Assembly (NCBI RefSeq): GCF_013359905.1
Contig: NZ_JABMCC010000098.1
Coordinates: 121,131 to 185,130, forward strand
Reading direction: 5' to 3'
Origin: Paenibacillus taichungensis
Lineage (GTDB): Bacteria > Bacillota > Bacilli > Paenibacillales > Paenibacillaceae
DNA length: 64,000 nucleotides
Positions 35,551 through 44,281 of this stretch are shown here, in pieces. Position numbers and translations under genes: made by a program. Numbering within the stretch: the first letter of the stretch is position 1; every line of letters begins with the position of its first letter. The notes below the pieces were generated by a model. The model searched no databases and was not told the origin of the DNA. It was given only the letters and a program-made list of their open reading frames with translations.

Positions 35551-36054
35551 TTAGAATTGTAATAAATGAAGTATTGATAGAATGGGAGTGCCGAAGTAGA
35601 TTCCCGCTGTAAAATACGTTATGGTCCAAAGCAAAGCACTGGAATATGAAATGAGAGCAAATTTTTGATACTGAACGCCGCTCAGTCCAATGACCAGAGG
35701 GAGAACATATCGCACGATTGGAATGAATAAACCGATGCACATCGCCCAATTGCCACTCTTATTCAGAATCAGTTCAGCCTTAACGAAGTGTTTATTATGT
35801 TGAAATTTGTGTTTTATCTTGGGTCCAAATAACTTCCCTGCAAAATAAGCAAAGGTAATGGCGGTTAATAGTCCTGTTAGAATGCAGAAGTATGTGATAC
35901 ATGAATTGATAACACCTGTGTGACTTAAAATGGCACCACTGATAATCGTGATCTCATTTGGAATTGGAATCCCGAAAGGGCCTAACGAAAAGGCAAAATA
36001 AAAAATCAGATATCCATACTGATGAAGTAGCTCTAAGATCGTATTACTGATCAT
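35551..36054 (-). CDS. DedA family membrane protein
   Basis: Polytopic membrane protein of 167 residues, shorter than many DedA proteins (about 200). The family pattern is visible in GPFGIPIPNEITIISGAIL and in the later GLFIPIVRYVLPLVIGLSGV with the conserved Arg. DedA proteins act in undecaprenyl phosphate or phospholipid flipping, membrane potential and resistance to cationic peptides. It heads a reverse-strand pair with the methyltransferase at 34939. Confidence 0.88.
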   Translation of the reverse strand: MISNTILELLHQYGYLIFYFAFSLGPFGIPIPNEITIISGAILSHTGVINSCITYFCILTGLLTAITFAYFAGKLFGPKIKHKFQHNKHFVKAELILNKSGNWAMCIGLFIPIVRYVLPLVIGLSGVQYQKFALISYSSALLWTITYFTAGIYFGTPILSILHLLQF

Positions 36055-36361
36055 TGTTTTGCCTCCTCTCTTGTCGATATAGAAATCATAATGAAAAAAA
36101 CTAAGGAATTAATAAGCATAATTCTGAAGAAAATCTAAAGATTACATAAGCAAAGCGTTACTACGGTATGTTCAAGACAAAAAGCCTTGCCAACTTACTG
36201 GCAAGACTTGATAAGGTGGATATATTCCGAAGTAGTGATCAAGAGAGCCGTGCATACCGGAATAAAAACGAGCTCAGATTGATTATCAATGTTGAGGATA
36301 ACGCAACGAACAAAAGTTGCCTGCGTCTAATAGCTAGTTGGAAAAATATGAAAGGAGTGGA
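36055..36361. other. Intergenic stretch before HIT gene
   Basis: No gene is supported. There is a 7-bp inverted repeat CTTGCCA...TGGCAAG at about 36185-36204. A 65-codon frame at 36168-36365 lacks a ribosome binding site and any family signature. Confidence 0.4.
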
Positions 36362-36850
36362 ATGAGAAAGATGACAGCATCAATTTCACATAAGCCCGAA
36401 GGATACGTATGTCCATTTTGTTGTGTTTGGGGTATCGAGCGACCTAATCAGGGAACAAAAGAAAGGGATATCATCTATCAGAATGAAAAGGTAACGGCAT
36501 TTATAGCGAGCAAATGGTGGCCAAACAATAAAGGACATGTTCTTGTTGTTCCGAATCAACATTTCGAGAACATCTTTGATCTCCCAGCGGATTACGCTGG
36601 TGAAATTCACCGCGCGGCTCAGCTTACTGCATTTGCAATGAAAAGTACATATGGATGTGAAGGGATTTCTACGCGACAACATAATGAGCCCGCCGGCAAT
36701 CAAGACGTGTGGCATTATCATCTCCATGTTTACCCTAGATATGTGAATGATCAACTTTATCTGTCAAAGGGTTCTCCATCCGATCCAGATGAACGCGCTT
36801 TCTATGCTGATAAGTTGCGTTCTTGGATAAAGAATGTATTTGCATCGTGA
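36362..36850 (+). CDS. HIT family protein
   Basis: Histidine-triad nucleotide-binding protein of 162 residues. The HxHxH motif is WHYHLHVYPRY near residue 118-128, with the upstream NKGHVLVVPNQHFENIFDL characteristic of the fold. A CPFC pair near the N-terminus may bind zinc. Start ATG 36362 follows AAAGGAG. HIT proteins hydrolyse nucleoside phosphoramidates or dinucleotide polyphosphates; the precise substrate is not evident. Single gene. Confidence 0.9.
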   Translation: MRKMTASISHKPEGYVCPFCCVWGIERPNQGTKERDIIYQNEKVTAFIASKWWPNNKGHVLVVPNQHFENIFDLPADYAGEIHRAAQLTAFAMKSTYGCEGISTRQHNEPAGNQDVWHYHLHVYPRYVNDQLYLSKGSPSDPDERAFYADKLRSWIKNVFAS

Positions 36851-36964
36851 AAACGAACATCGGCTTGGTGAAAAAGTGCATCATCGATTACAAAAGAGTT
36901 TTTTTATCTTCTAGGACATTGAAGGTTCCAGTGGTGATGATTAAAAAGAGGAGGGCAATGTAAA

Positions 36965-37300
36965 ATGGAATTCAAATTTGGGGACGTTTCTATTCTTCTC
37001 CCCCCTTTATACATTACAATTATCGGAATCATTATTTTTTTCTTATTAGTAAGGTGGAGCAAGCAATTAGAAACAAGACGTTTTACAGTTTTCTTTTACT
37101 TTTTGATCAGTACTTCCATTATTCCAATTTTTTCTCGTTATACAACAGAAGGTGTCTTTCAGCTGTGGATTCCCTTAGGATTTATAGTGATCTTTCTGTA
37201 CTTGTTTCGCAGCACAAGATATCATCCATCTAAAATGAAAGCCAGTATTTTAGGGCTTTCCGTAGCAATATACCAGTTAATTCTTCAATACTTCGGATAG
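36965..37300 (+). CDS. Small membrane protein of unknown function
   Basis: 111 residues, with four predicted helices (about 13-30, 43-60, 65-80 and 92-108) and short basic loops. ATG 36965 follows AGAGGAGGG. No family was recognised. It is followed by a dispersed repeat that carries a terminator. Confidence 0.6.
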   Translation: MEFKFGDVSILLPPLYITIIGIIIFFLLVRWSKQLETRRFTVFFYFLISTSIIPIFSRYTTEGVFQLWIPLGFIVIFLYLFRSTRYHPSKMKASILGLSVAIYQLILQYFG

Positions 37301-37461
37301 ATTTTGATAGTTCTCCTCCACTATTAAAGCTCGTAAAAGCGATTTTGTAGCAATAATTCATACATTTTAATGGGATGGATTGTTTGTTGGAAATTTCCGA
37401 ATTGTGTATAAGTACACTGAAGAGAAAAAGGCATGCACTTTCCTGTGTCTGCTTGTCGGAG

Positions 37462-37512
37462 GACAAGAACATTATTATATTCAAAGTCGCTAATTATAGC
37501 GGCTTTTTTGAT
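37462..37512 (+). repeat. Dispersed terminator repeat, copy A
   Basis: ACAAGAACATTATTATATTC then AAAGTCGCT-AATTAT-AGCGGCTTTTTT. The hairpin is a terminator for the small membrane protein gene. The same arrangement occurs near 46046, 47503 and 59726. Confidence 0.75.
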
Positions 37513-37667
37513 TTAAGAAACTAAGTTCCTATCCAAAGATGAGCACAGTTACAAGGTAGAATTACAAATTTGTAAGGTAGATGTAAGTTGAATCGATAGC
37601 TCAGGCCAACCTGCCAGGATAATATTGGAACAAATAAAAATAGAAATTTTTTAAAAGGAGAATCGAG

Positions 37668-39164
37668 ATGAGGCTGTTTGAACTGTTGCTTTTTTTGTCA
37701 AACATCGGTTTGTTTGCATTAACATTCTTATTAAAAAAAGGACGGCGTACGGTGTTCATTGCAAGCGGAATCACCACACTTTTACTGGTCATTCAATGGA
37801 CGGTGGAAGGATACAGAGTTCAGCTATTTTTCCCATATTGCATAACAATCATTTTTTTAGCCATTTCAGCTTATAGCTATTTTAGAAAAAATGGCCCCAA
37901 AAAAATCCCGCGATTCTTGTTGGGTTCAGCTTATACCGCTATAGCGATAATGTTGGTCGTAACAGCGGGTCTTATGTATGCTTTTCCAGTATTTAATCTA
38001 CCTGAACCGACAGGCGAATTTAAGGTAGGAACGCAAACTTTTCATCTCGTGGATACAAATAGGGAAGAGATTTTCGACAAAGCCAGAGAAGGTAAGAGAG
38101 AGTTGATGGTTCAGGTATGGTATCCGGTTAAAGTTGGCACCGGCAAGTACGCACCCTTTATTCCCGATACTCCAATTTTACGTTACATGGCCGCGAACTA
38201 TGGCCTTCCTGAGTTTACTCTTCAGCACTTGAAGTACGTGTCCAGTCATGCTTATTCGGGAGCCGAAGTCTCCTCGGCACAGACTTCATATCCGCTGATC
38301 CTTGCGAATCCCGGCTTCGGCTCGTCCAGGTTCCTCCATACGTCGCAAGCTGAAAATCTCGCGAGTCACGGATATATCGTGGCAGTGATCGATCATACCT
38401 ACAATACATTTGCAACCGAGTTTCCGGGCGGTCGAATCACGACCAGCAGAACCAACGACTTATTCTCTCCCGACGATGATTACCGAACGGCAAGAGAAAA
38501 TCGCGACAAGTTGGGAAAAGTGTTAACCAGTGATGTGGCGTTTACGCTGGACCAATTCGAGCTCATCCAATCGGGACAGATTTCAAGTCCTTTAAAAGGG
38601 AGGATTGATCTCGGTCATGTCGGGGTGTTCGGTCATTCTATCGGCGGAGCGACGGCCTACGACGCTTCTTACGATCCACGAATCACGGTCGGAATAGACT
38701 TGGATGGAGGACTGTATCGACTGCGTGAAAGGGAGGATCTGAGAAAGCCGTTTTTGTTCATCAACTCTGAAAGCTATTTCGAAGAATTAAACAGGGTGAT
38801 CAATAATCGGGTCTACACAGATGCAGAGCTTGACCGGATGGGATCAACAAGAGAGTGGATGGATCAAGTAACGGAAGATAAAAAGTTGGAGCTTGAACGG
38901 ATGCGCGAAACGGCCGACGCAGGAGGACAAATCCTGTATATCGAAAATACAGAGCATTTGAATTTTACCGACGTACAGTTCATTTCTCCGGTTTTCAATA
39001 TGCTGGGCATTACAGGAAAGATTGCGCCAGAAAGAGCGAACTCCGTTATCAATGCTTATATGCTGGATTTCTTCGATATGTATCTGAAAAATCAAGGCGG
39101 AGACTTAATAAAAGGACCGGATAGCCGCTTTCCGGAGGTGAAGTTCGCAACCTCGCTATTATAA
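37668..39164 (+). CDS. Membrane-anchored alpha/beta hydrolase, PAF-acetylhydrolase-like
   Basis: 498 residues. The first ~115 residues contain four predicted membrane helices. The rest is an alpha/beta hydrolase of the platelet-activating-factor acetylhydrolase type: MVQVWYPV, SYPLILANPGFG, then the nucleophile elbow GVFGHSIGGATA with Ser324, and a His in EHLNFTD near residue 430. The hydrolase domain probably faces outside. ATG 37668 follows AAAGGAGA. Predicted to cleave short acyl esters; natural substrate unknown. Stands alone. Confidence 0.8.
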   Translation: MRLFELLLFLSNIGLFALTFLLKKGRRTVFIASGITTLLLVIQWTVEGYRVQLFFPYCITIIFLAISAYSYFRKNGPKKIPRFLLGSAYTAIAIMLVVTAGLMYAFPVFNLPEPTGEFKVGTQTFHLVDTNREEIFDKAREGKRELMVQVWYPVKVGTGKYAPFIPDTPILRYMAANYGLPEFTLQHLKYVSSHAYSGAEVSSAQTSYPLILANPGFGSSRFLHTSQAENLASHGYIVAVIDHTYNTFATEFPGGRITTSRTNDLFSPDDDYRTARENRDKLGKVLTSDVAFTLDQFELIQSGQISSPLKGRIDLGHVGVFGHSIGGATAYDASYDPRITVGIDLDGGLYRLREREDLRKPFLFINSESYFEELNRVINNRVYTDAELDRMGSTREWMDQVTEDKKLELERMRETADAGGQILYIENTEHLNFTDVQFISPVFNMLGITGKIAPERANSVINAYMLDFFDMYLKNQGGDLIKGPDSRFPEVKFATSLL

Positions 39165-39382
39165 ATAACGGAACAGACTATCGATTTTAATATATGCTAT
39201 TACGTACAACTAGCTCTTCTTCTAAGACCAAATGTTTTGCGATACCTATTCCCATAACGCGACTATTTGGCTTTTTGAAGAGAACTTCTTAATAAAACGG
39301 TACTCATTCCGGAGCCACCAGAATTTTGGAATTAATCACAATGATATGATCGTTTGGGGATGTCTAAAAGTAATTTGATAAA

Positions 39383-39422
39383 GCAAAAACCCCGCTGTCT
39401 GAGTCGACAGGAACGGGGAGTT
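39383..39422 (-). terminator. Terminator of chemoreceptor gene
   Basis: On the reverse strand CCCCGTTCCTGTC...GACAGCGGGG is followed by TTTTTGC, just past the chemoreceptor stop. Confidence 0.82.
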
Positions 39423-39427
39423 CATTA

Positions 39428-41191
39428 TTATGAATCTGATTTACAGAGTTCGATCTGAAATTGATCAGAATATGATTTGAGGTTCCCTGCAAGGCTGGAG
39501 AGCTGTCCAGAGATGTTCGACAATTCGTTCGCCGACCGTTGCTGCTCCTCAGCACTTGCCGTGACTTCTTCGGCCATGGCTGAAGTTTCCTCGGTTGCGG
39601 AAGCAATATAGCTCAAGTGCTGTTCTACTTCCTGACGAATAGAGTGCATATCCAATGTACGGATTTCCAAACGTTGAGCCAGCTCATGCACTTCGTTCGA
39701 TAAGCGGCTAACCTGTCTGAACGTCTGGAGGCAATCAGCGATCTGTTCTTCCTGTTCCTTGACCGCCACCATATTCGCATCAAAATGACTGCCCATACGA
39801 TGTATCTCTTGAACAAATGAACTCAGGATCTCATCAATCTCCTGGATCGAACGTTCGGATTGCTGAGCGAGCTGTCCCATTTCACCAGCAACGACCGCAA
39901 AGCCTCTTCCCGCTTCGCCAGCGCGGGCTGCCTCGATTGAAGCATTCAGCGATAGAATTTGAGTTTGTTTTAAAATGTTGTGTATTTGTCCGCTAATGGA
40001 GGAAGCGAGTTCCGATTGAGTCGTCAGTGAACTGGAAATTTCCTGCTGATGCTCGACGCGCTTCGCATTCTCTCGGCTCTTTTCAAGCAGAACCTCATGT
40101 TCACGTGTAACTTGTATTTGCACGGCAGATAACTGCTCTGAAGTATGGGTAAACTGTTGCACATATGAACCTACTTCATCCATTATTTTGCCTAGACTCT
40201 CTGAGTGCTGGACAGATTGTTCTGTCTCTTCGGCCTGTTTCGTAGATCCTATGGCAATTTCTTCGATCGCTCTGGAAAGTTCTTCGGTCTGACGCAGGTT
40301 CGTTTGAGCCGTTTCCGCAATATTTTTCGAGGACTGCTGCAAGGTATTGGATCCTTGCTGTATTCCCATCAGAATGTTCGTCAATTGGGCAACCATGACA
40401 TTAATCAAATCACTGATGTCACCGAGTTGATCGTTTGTCATATGTTTGGATACGACTTTGAGATTCCCATCAGCAACCTGTTCGAGGCTTGACTTAATAT
40501 CGCGTACTTGTCCGAGAATGCCTCTTACTACGAATAGCATCATAACCAAAGATAGAATCAGTACAACCACAAAAATCGGGATAATGGTCCGATAAGCATT
40601 ATTCAAGGATGTCGCGGAGACTTGATTCACTGCTTCAGCAGAAATATCAATGCCCAGATAGCCAATAACAGTACCTTGCGAATCCTTAATTGGTGTAAAG
40701 GAGGACAATAGCTGCCCCCAGGTTGGATCATCTACAATGCCCGTTGTGACGACTTCACCACTTAACAAGCGTTCCTGAATCTGGGGGTTGAATTCCATTG
40801 CAGTCCCGTAAGGACTGTATTCCTTATCATCCCAATCCGCTCCATCCACGGTGTAGATCCACCCGTTTGAAGTCTTGTTATACATATAAACGTATACGGC
40901 TCCCGATTGAAGCCTAACTTTAATGAGTTCGTCTCTAAGACTTTTGTATTCGTTGCTCTCCTCCGAAGCAGTAGAGGATAATGTCTTGATTAATTCCGAT
41001 TCCTGGCCTAGTTGAGAGGCGGTATTCACTGCCAGCTGCTGATTGTTGTGCTGCATGGTCATTAATGATGCATTTTCACTAGAGTCGATGGTGGTCCACA
41101 TAATTAGACCGCCCATGGCCAGTAGCGGAACTAGAATGATCAAATACAGTTTGAACCTTAAATCCATCTTTTTCTTGCGAGTCTGTCTCAC
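39428..41191 (-). CDS. Methyl-accepting chemotaxis protein with Cache domain
   Basis: Transmembrane chemoreceptor of 587 residues. Start GTG 41191 after AAGGGGGA. TM1 (about 13-33), an extracellular single Cache-type ligand domain (about 35-200, with [16 protein letters not shown] and [10 protein letters not shown]), TM2 (about 204-228), HAMP and a long signalling coiled coil. The conserved tip reads [20 protein letters not shown] (about 412-431), slightly diverged from the usual [12 protein letters not shown]. Glutamate/glutamine pairs suited to methylation flank it. The ligand is unknown; no chemotaxis genes are adjacent. Confidence 0.93.
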   Translation of the reverse strand: MRQTRKKKMDLRFKLYLIILVPLLAMGGLIMWTTIDSSENASLMTMQHNNQQLAVNTASQLGQESELIKTLSSTASEESNEYKSLRDELIKVRLQSGAVYVYMYNKTSNGWIYTVDGADWDDKEYSPYGTAMEFNPQIQERLLSGEVVTTGIVDDPTWGQLLSSFTPIKDSQGTVIGYLGIDISAEAVNQVSATSLNNAYRTIIPIFVVVLILSLVMMLFVVRGILGQVRDIKSSLEQVADGNLKVVSKHMTNDQLGDISDLINVMVAQLTNILMGIQQGSNTLQQSSKNIAETAQTNLRQTEELSRAIEEIAIGSTKQAEETEQSVQHSESLGKIMDEVGSYVQQFTHTSEQLSAVQIQVTREHEVLLEKSRENAKRVEHQQEISSSLTTQSELASSISGQIHNILKQTQILSLNASIEAARAGEAGRGFAVVAGEMGQLAQQSERSIQEIDEILSSFVQEIHRMGSHFDANMVAVKEQEEQIADCLQTFRQVSRLSNEVHELAQRLEIRTLDMHSIRQEVEQHLSYIASATEETSAMAEEVTASAEEQQRSANELSNISGQLSSLAGNLKSYSDQFQIELCKSDS

Positions 41192-41439
41192 GTTCTGTTC
41201 CCCCTTGGAAGTAGTAAAGCAATAGGATTATTCGTATAACCCCATACTATTTATCGTAAAATGGAAGAGGGAAATGAAGACCAATCCTAAATTTGTATAT
41301 ACATATAGGCTGGTCGGCATTCCTCTTTCCCTAAATGTTGTACCCTTACTGAATTGTTTTGCTACATGTTATAACAAGCCTCTAATTATGTGGAATGAAA
41401 AAACAATGAAATTTTATCATACGATGATAAAATATGTAA

Positions 41440-41546
41440 GATATATTCATTGTTATGAATTCGGCGATTTCTATGGAGGCGGTGGTCTGGACTGCGAGGT
41501 GTTTGAGACAGTCGTTTACGATAATTATTTAGTTACATCAAGGTAG
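41440..41546 (+). pseudogene. Fragment of a BadF-type kinase gene
   Basis: YEFGDFYGGGGLDCEVFETV (DNA 41454-41513) copies the active-site loop YEFGDFGGGGELAVEVFRTV of the intact kinase at 11849-12841, with clear similarity at DNA level (17 identical bases at its start). The reading frame upstream (from 41274) shows no kinase sequence, so only this internal piece survives. Confidence 0.7.
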
Positions 41547-41587
41547 CAACGTTCACCAAAAAATGATGATTGGGGTAGGAGATAACC

Positions 41588-41758
41588 ATGTTTCGTGAGT
41601 TTTCACATGAAGATAGGGTCATATTTGAATTAAAAGCCGAGGATTATAATTATGATCACATCATTCAGGCAATCGACTACATCTGCCCAGATGAATATAG
41701 TGAAGTAGAAATTACGAGCTACTATGAATGTTTAAGCTATTCTTTCACTTTCTATTAG
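41588..41758 (+). CDS. Small acidic protein of unknown function
   Basis: A 56-codon frame beginning MFREFSHEDRVIFELKAEDY, with TAGGAGA seven bases before ATG 41588. It is rich in Glu, Asp and Tyr and has no membrane segment. The ribosome binding site and codon use support a real gene; no family is recognised. Confidence 0.5.
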   Translation: MFREFSHEDRVIFELKAEDYNYDHIIQAIDYICPDEYSEVEITSYYECLSYSFTFY

Positions 41759-41898
41759 AGAAGTATCGTTTTAACCATATATGTTGAAATTATATTTTAT
41801 TGGTGATATCAATATCTATTTCCTAAATTTATACAATGGATAGTTATAATTCTGATATAATAGATACTTCATGATTTAGATGCTGAAGGGAATGGTAG

Positions 41899-42549
41899 AT
41901 GAGAATGAGTAGATGGAATGTTGCGTTTTATTCCGTTGTATTTGTATTTGTGCTGGTGATGTTGTGGAAAGAACAATCTGTTTTCCTTATAGTGGGAACG
42001 GTGATGGTCGCCACACTTATTGCGTTTACGATTCACATTTTGTACCCAATGGCTTGGGAAACCCGGATGGACCGTGTGGAAGTTTTTTTACGCAAAAATC
42101 ATCATACGCCCTATATTTATATTTATTATGTGATTGCCAACAGACTTGATGATGAAGTCGATATCACGATGGAGAAACTTAGAAATCAGACGACGAAAAA
42201 ATCGAGGCAAGCGATATATCAGGCTGCTTACGGTGCTTATCGCAAGGACTTGACTGTCGTTCGGCAAGCGGTACTCCAGATGCGCAGATCAGATTTCCGT
42301 ACATATTATGAGACGTTTTTGCTTTTGGAGGAAGAGAAGAGTGAGCAAGCAAGGGAGCATCTGAAATTGATTAGAAGACAGTGGATGCGATCTGCGCTTC
42401 TTGCTGAAATAGAAAGCAAAGCTGGCCGTCGCGAATTGGCTATCCAGCACGCCTCTGAAGCGATGAATGCCTCCAAAGGTGTCGAGCGCTACACGCTGAC
42501 TACAGAATATGAAAGGTATTATGCAGTTGAAGAAACAGTTCAACTTTGA
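41899..42549 (+). CDS. Membrane protein with helical C-terminal domain, unknown function
   Basis: 216 residues. Two N-terminal membrane helices (about 7-23 and 29-50) are followed by a cytoplasmic, charged, all-helical part that looks TPR-like (SRQAIYQAAYGAYRKDL; AELAI-type repeats, then RELAIQHASEAM). The start follows a GAAGGGAA. No family was assigned. It stands alone before fabZ. Confidence 0.6.
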   Translation: MRMSRWNVAFYSVVFVFVLVMLWKEQSVFLIVGTVMVATLIAFTIHILYPMAWETRMDRVEVFLRKNHHTPYIYIYYVIANRLDDEVDITMEKLRNQTTKKSRQAIYQAAYGAYRKDLTVVRQAVLQMRRSDFRTYYETFLLLEEEKSEQAREHLKLIRRQWMRSALLAEIESKAGRRELAIQHASEAMNASKGVERYTLTTEYERYYAVEETVQL

Positions 42550-42713
42550 AAGTGGCAATTTTGGAAATATCCCTTCGTTAGGCAAGATAAGTCCATCTAA
42601 TTGTAATACGATATCTGTTCCATTAAGCTAACGGGCAGGATATAGTATAATAATGGATTAATTATCCAAATGGAGTTAGAATCGTTATAAGCCAATATTA
42701 GAGGAGGAAATCC

Positions 42714-43154
42714 ATGCTTGATATTAATCAAATTAAAGAGCTTGTTCCCCATAGATTCCCCTTTCTTTTGGTTGATAAAATCTTAGAAATTATTGAGGGG
42801 AAGAAAGCCGTTGGAATCAAAAATGTGACTTTCAATGAACCCTATTTCCTTGGTCACTTTCCCGATTATCCTGTCATGCCTGGAGTCTTGATTGTAGAAG
42901 CACTGGCACAGGTAGGTGGTACCGTTATGTCCAACGTAGTGAGCAATAACCATAAGATAGGTTTACTGACCGGGATTAATAATTGTCGCTTCAAAAAGCA
43001 AGTAAAACCAGGGGATCAACTCCATCTTGAATTCGAAGTAACCCGAACCAAGGGACAGATTGTTAAAGGAATAGGTATTGCAAGGGTAAACAATGAATTA
43101 GTTTGTGAAGCAGAAATTATGTTTGCATTTAATTCTATTGAGGCATTTAACTAA
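42714..43154 (+). CDS. fabZ: 3-hydroxyacyl-ACP dehydratase FabZ
   Basis: Hot-dog-fold dehydratase of type II fatty acid synthesis, 146 residues, the usual length. Active-site residues are present: His in [14 protein letters not shown] and Glu in [13 protein letters not shown]. It also has [13 protein letters not shown] near the N-terminus. ATG 42714 follows AGAGGAGG. It removes water from (3R)-hydroxyacyl-ACP. A short-chain dehydrogenase gene lies 66 bases downstream, but that enzyme is not a normal FabG, so a joint role is uncertain. Confidence 0.93.
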   Translation: MLDINQIKELVPHRFPFLLVDKILEIIEGKKAVGIKNVTFNEPYFLGHFPDYPVMPGVLIVEALAQVGGTVMSNVVSNNHKIGLLTGINNCRFKKQVKPGDQLHLEFEVTRTKGQIVKGIGIARVNNELVCEAEIMFAFNSIEAFN

Positions 43155-43220
43155 CTGGAACGTTAGCTGAATATAAACCGTCTAATTCAATTAGTGGACA
43201 CAAAAAGGGAGGAAACACAA

Positions 43221-44003
43221 ATGGATTTAGGATTAAAGGATAAAATAGCACTAATTACAGGTGGCAGCAAAGGGATCGGGCTGGAGACAGCAATTGTTCT
43301 AGCATCGGAAGGTGCAAAGGTGGCAATCGTCGCACGCAACGAAGAGGCTCTTCAAGCTGCGGCGAAACGTATTAAGCAAACTACAGGAACAGATGCACTA
43401 GTCATTTCTGCAGATATTTCAGTAGAGGCAGAGGTACGAGGTGTGGTGGAGCAGACTGTACAGCATTTCGGTGGATTGGATATTTTGATTAACAATGCTG
43501 GAACGTCTGCGGCTAATCCGTTTGAAGAGGTTGGCAGCGAAAGCTGGTATTCAGATCTGGATTTGAAAGTGTTAGGAGCAGTCCATAGTTCTAAGGCAGC
43601 AGTTCCTCATATGCGTCAAAGAGGTGGCGGTTCCATCCTTAATGTGACGGCGATTGTAGGGAAGGCACCATCTGCATCTTCTTTGCCAACATCAGTCAGT
43701 CGGGCGGCAGGACTTGCACTAACGAAGGCCATGAGCAAAGACCTTGCCAAGGACAATATTCGTGTTAACGCCGTGTGCATTGGTCTAATTCGTAGCGATC
43801 AGATTGAGCGGAAGTGGAAGGCTGTAGCACCTGAGCAGAGTTGGGAGGAGTTCGCTTCCAACCCCATTCATGGCATCCCACTCAAGAGAATAGGTCAAAC
43901 AGAAGAGGCGGCAAAAGTGATTGCTTTTCTTGTATCGGGTGCAGCCTCCTATGTAACAGGAACTGCCGTGAACATAGATGGTGGTACATCCCCTGTATTA
44001 TAG
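43221..44003 (+). CDS. Divergent short-chain dehydrogenase (SDR) lacking YxxxK
   Basis: Rossmann-fold protein of 260 residues, starting at ATG 43221 after GGGAGG. The nucleotide site TGGSKGIG and NNAG are intact, and the C-terminal ASYVTGTAVNIDGGTSPV is standard. At the catalytic position, however, the sequence is PTSVSRAAGLALTKAM, so the usual Tyr and Lys of YxxxK are Thr157 and Arg161, and the Ser of the triad region reads NVTAIVG. It belongs to an SDR subgroup that keeps the cofactor fold but not the classical catalytic pair; its reaction is unknown. Confidence 0.85.
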   Translation: MDLGLKDKIALITGGSKGIGLETAIVLASEGAKVAIVARNEEALQAAAKRIKQTTGTDALVISADISVEAEVRGVVEQTVQHFGGLDILINNAGTSAANPFEEVGSESWYSDLDLKVLGAVHSSKAAVPHMRQRGGGSILNVTAIVGKAPSASSLPTSVSRAAGLALTKAMSKDLAKDNIRVNAVCIGLIRSDQIERKWKAVAPEQSWEEFASNPIHGIPLKRIGQTEEAAKVIAFLVSGAASYVTGTAVNIDGGTSPVL

Positions 44004-44039
44004 AAATGTAGGAGTATATGTTGAAAAGTGTGACTCAAT

Positions 44040-44066
44040 GAAAAGCCCTAAATTAGGGCTTTTTTA
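44040..44066 (+). terminator. Terminator after SDR gene
   Basis: AAAAGCCCTAAATTAGGGCTTTTTT, perfect stem with T run. Confidence 0.88.
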
Positions 44067-44204
44067 CTTGGGAATTAGTGGCGAGGGATAAGAACTTGTA
44101 CTGATTGATTCTGAAAATCGTCCAACAAGTCATCATTCTATAGAAAGTATTAGAACTTCGAAGTGAGGGTAAGGGCTAAAAATCGATTGTACTTGGTGGT
44201 AAAC

Positions 44205-44281
44205 AGTGTTACTCTAAAAGTCTGTGTTCGACAATATATTCAATACTAGCCACCAATTTAGTTATAAAGAAAGGTAACACT
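44205..44281 (+). promoter_or_regulatory. Leader able to mask the ABC-F ribosome binding site
   Basis: AGTGTTAC (44205-44212) is exactly complementary to GTAACACT (44274-44281), which directly precedes the start codon and overlaps the AAAGG ribosome binding site. Pairing would hide the site. ABC-F resistance genes are often controlled by such leaders. No clear leader peptide was found. Confidence 0.45.

Noticed and set aside
36168..36365. 65-codon forward frame before the HIT gene
   Set aside because: Overlaps the HIT ribosome binding site, has none of its own and shows no family pattern.
41454..41513. Idea that the YEFGDF loop copy is part of a functional second kinase
   Set aside because: No phosphate-binding motifs or other kinase parts are found on either side in any frame.
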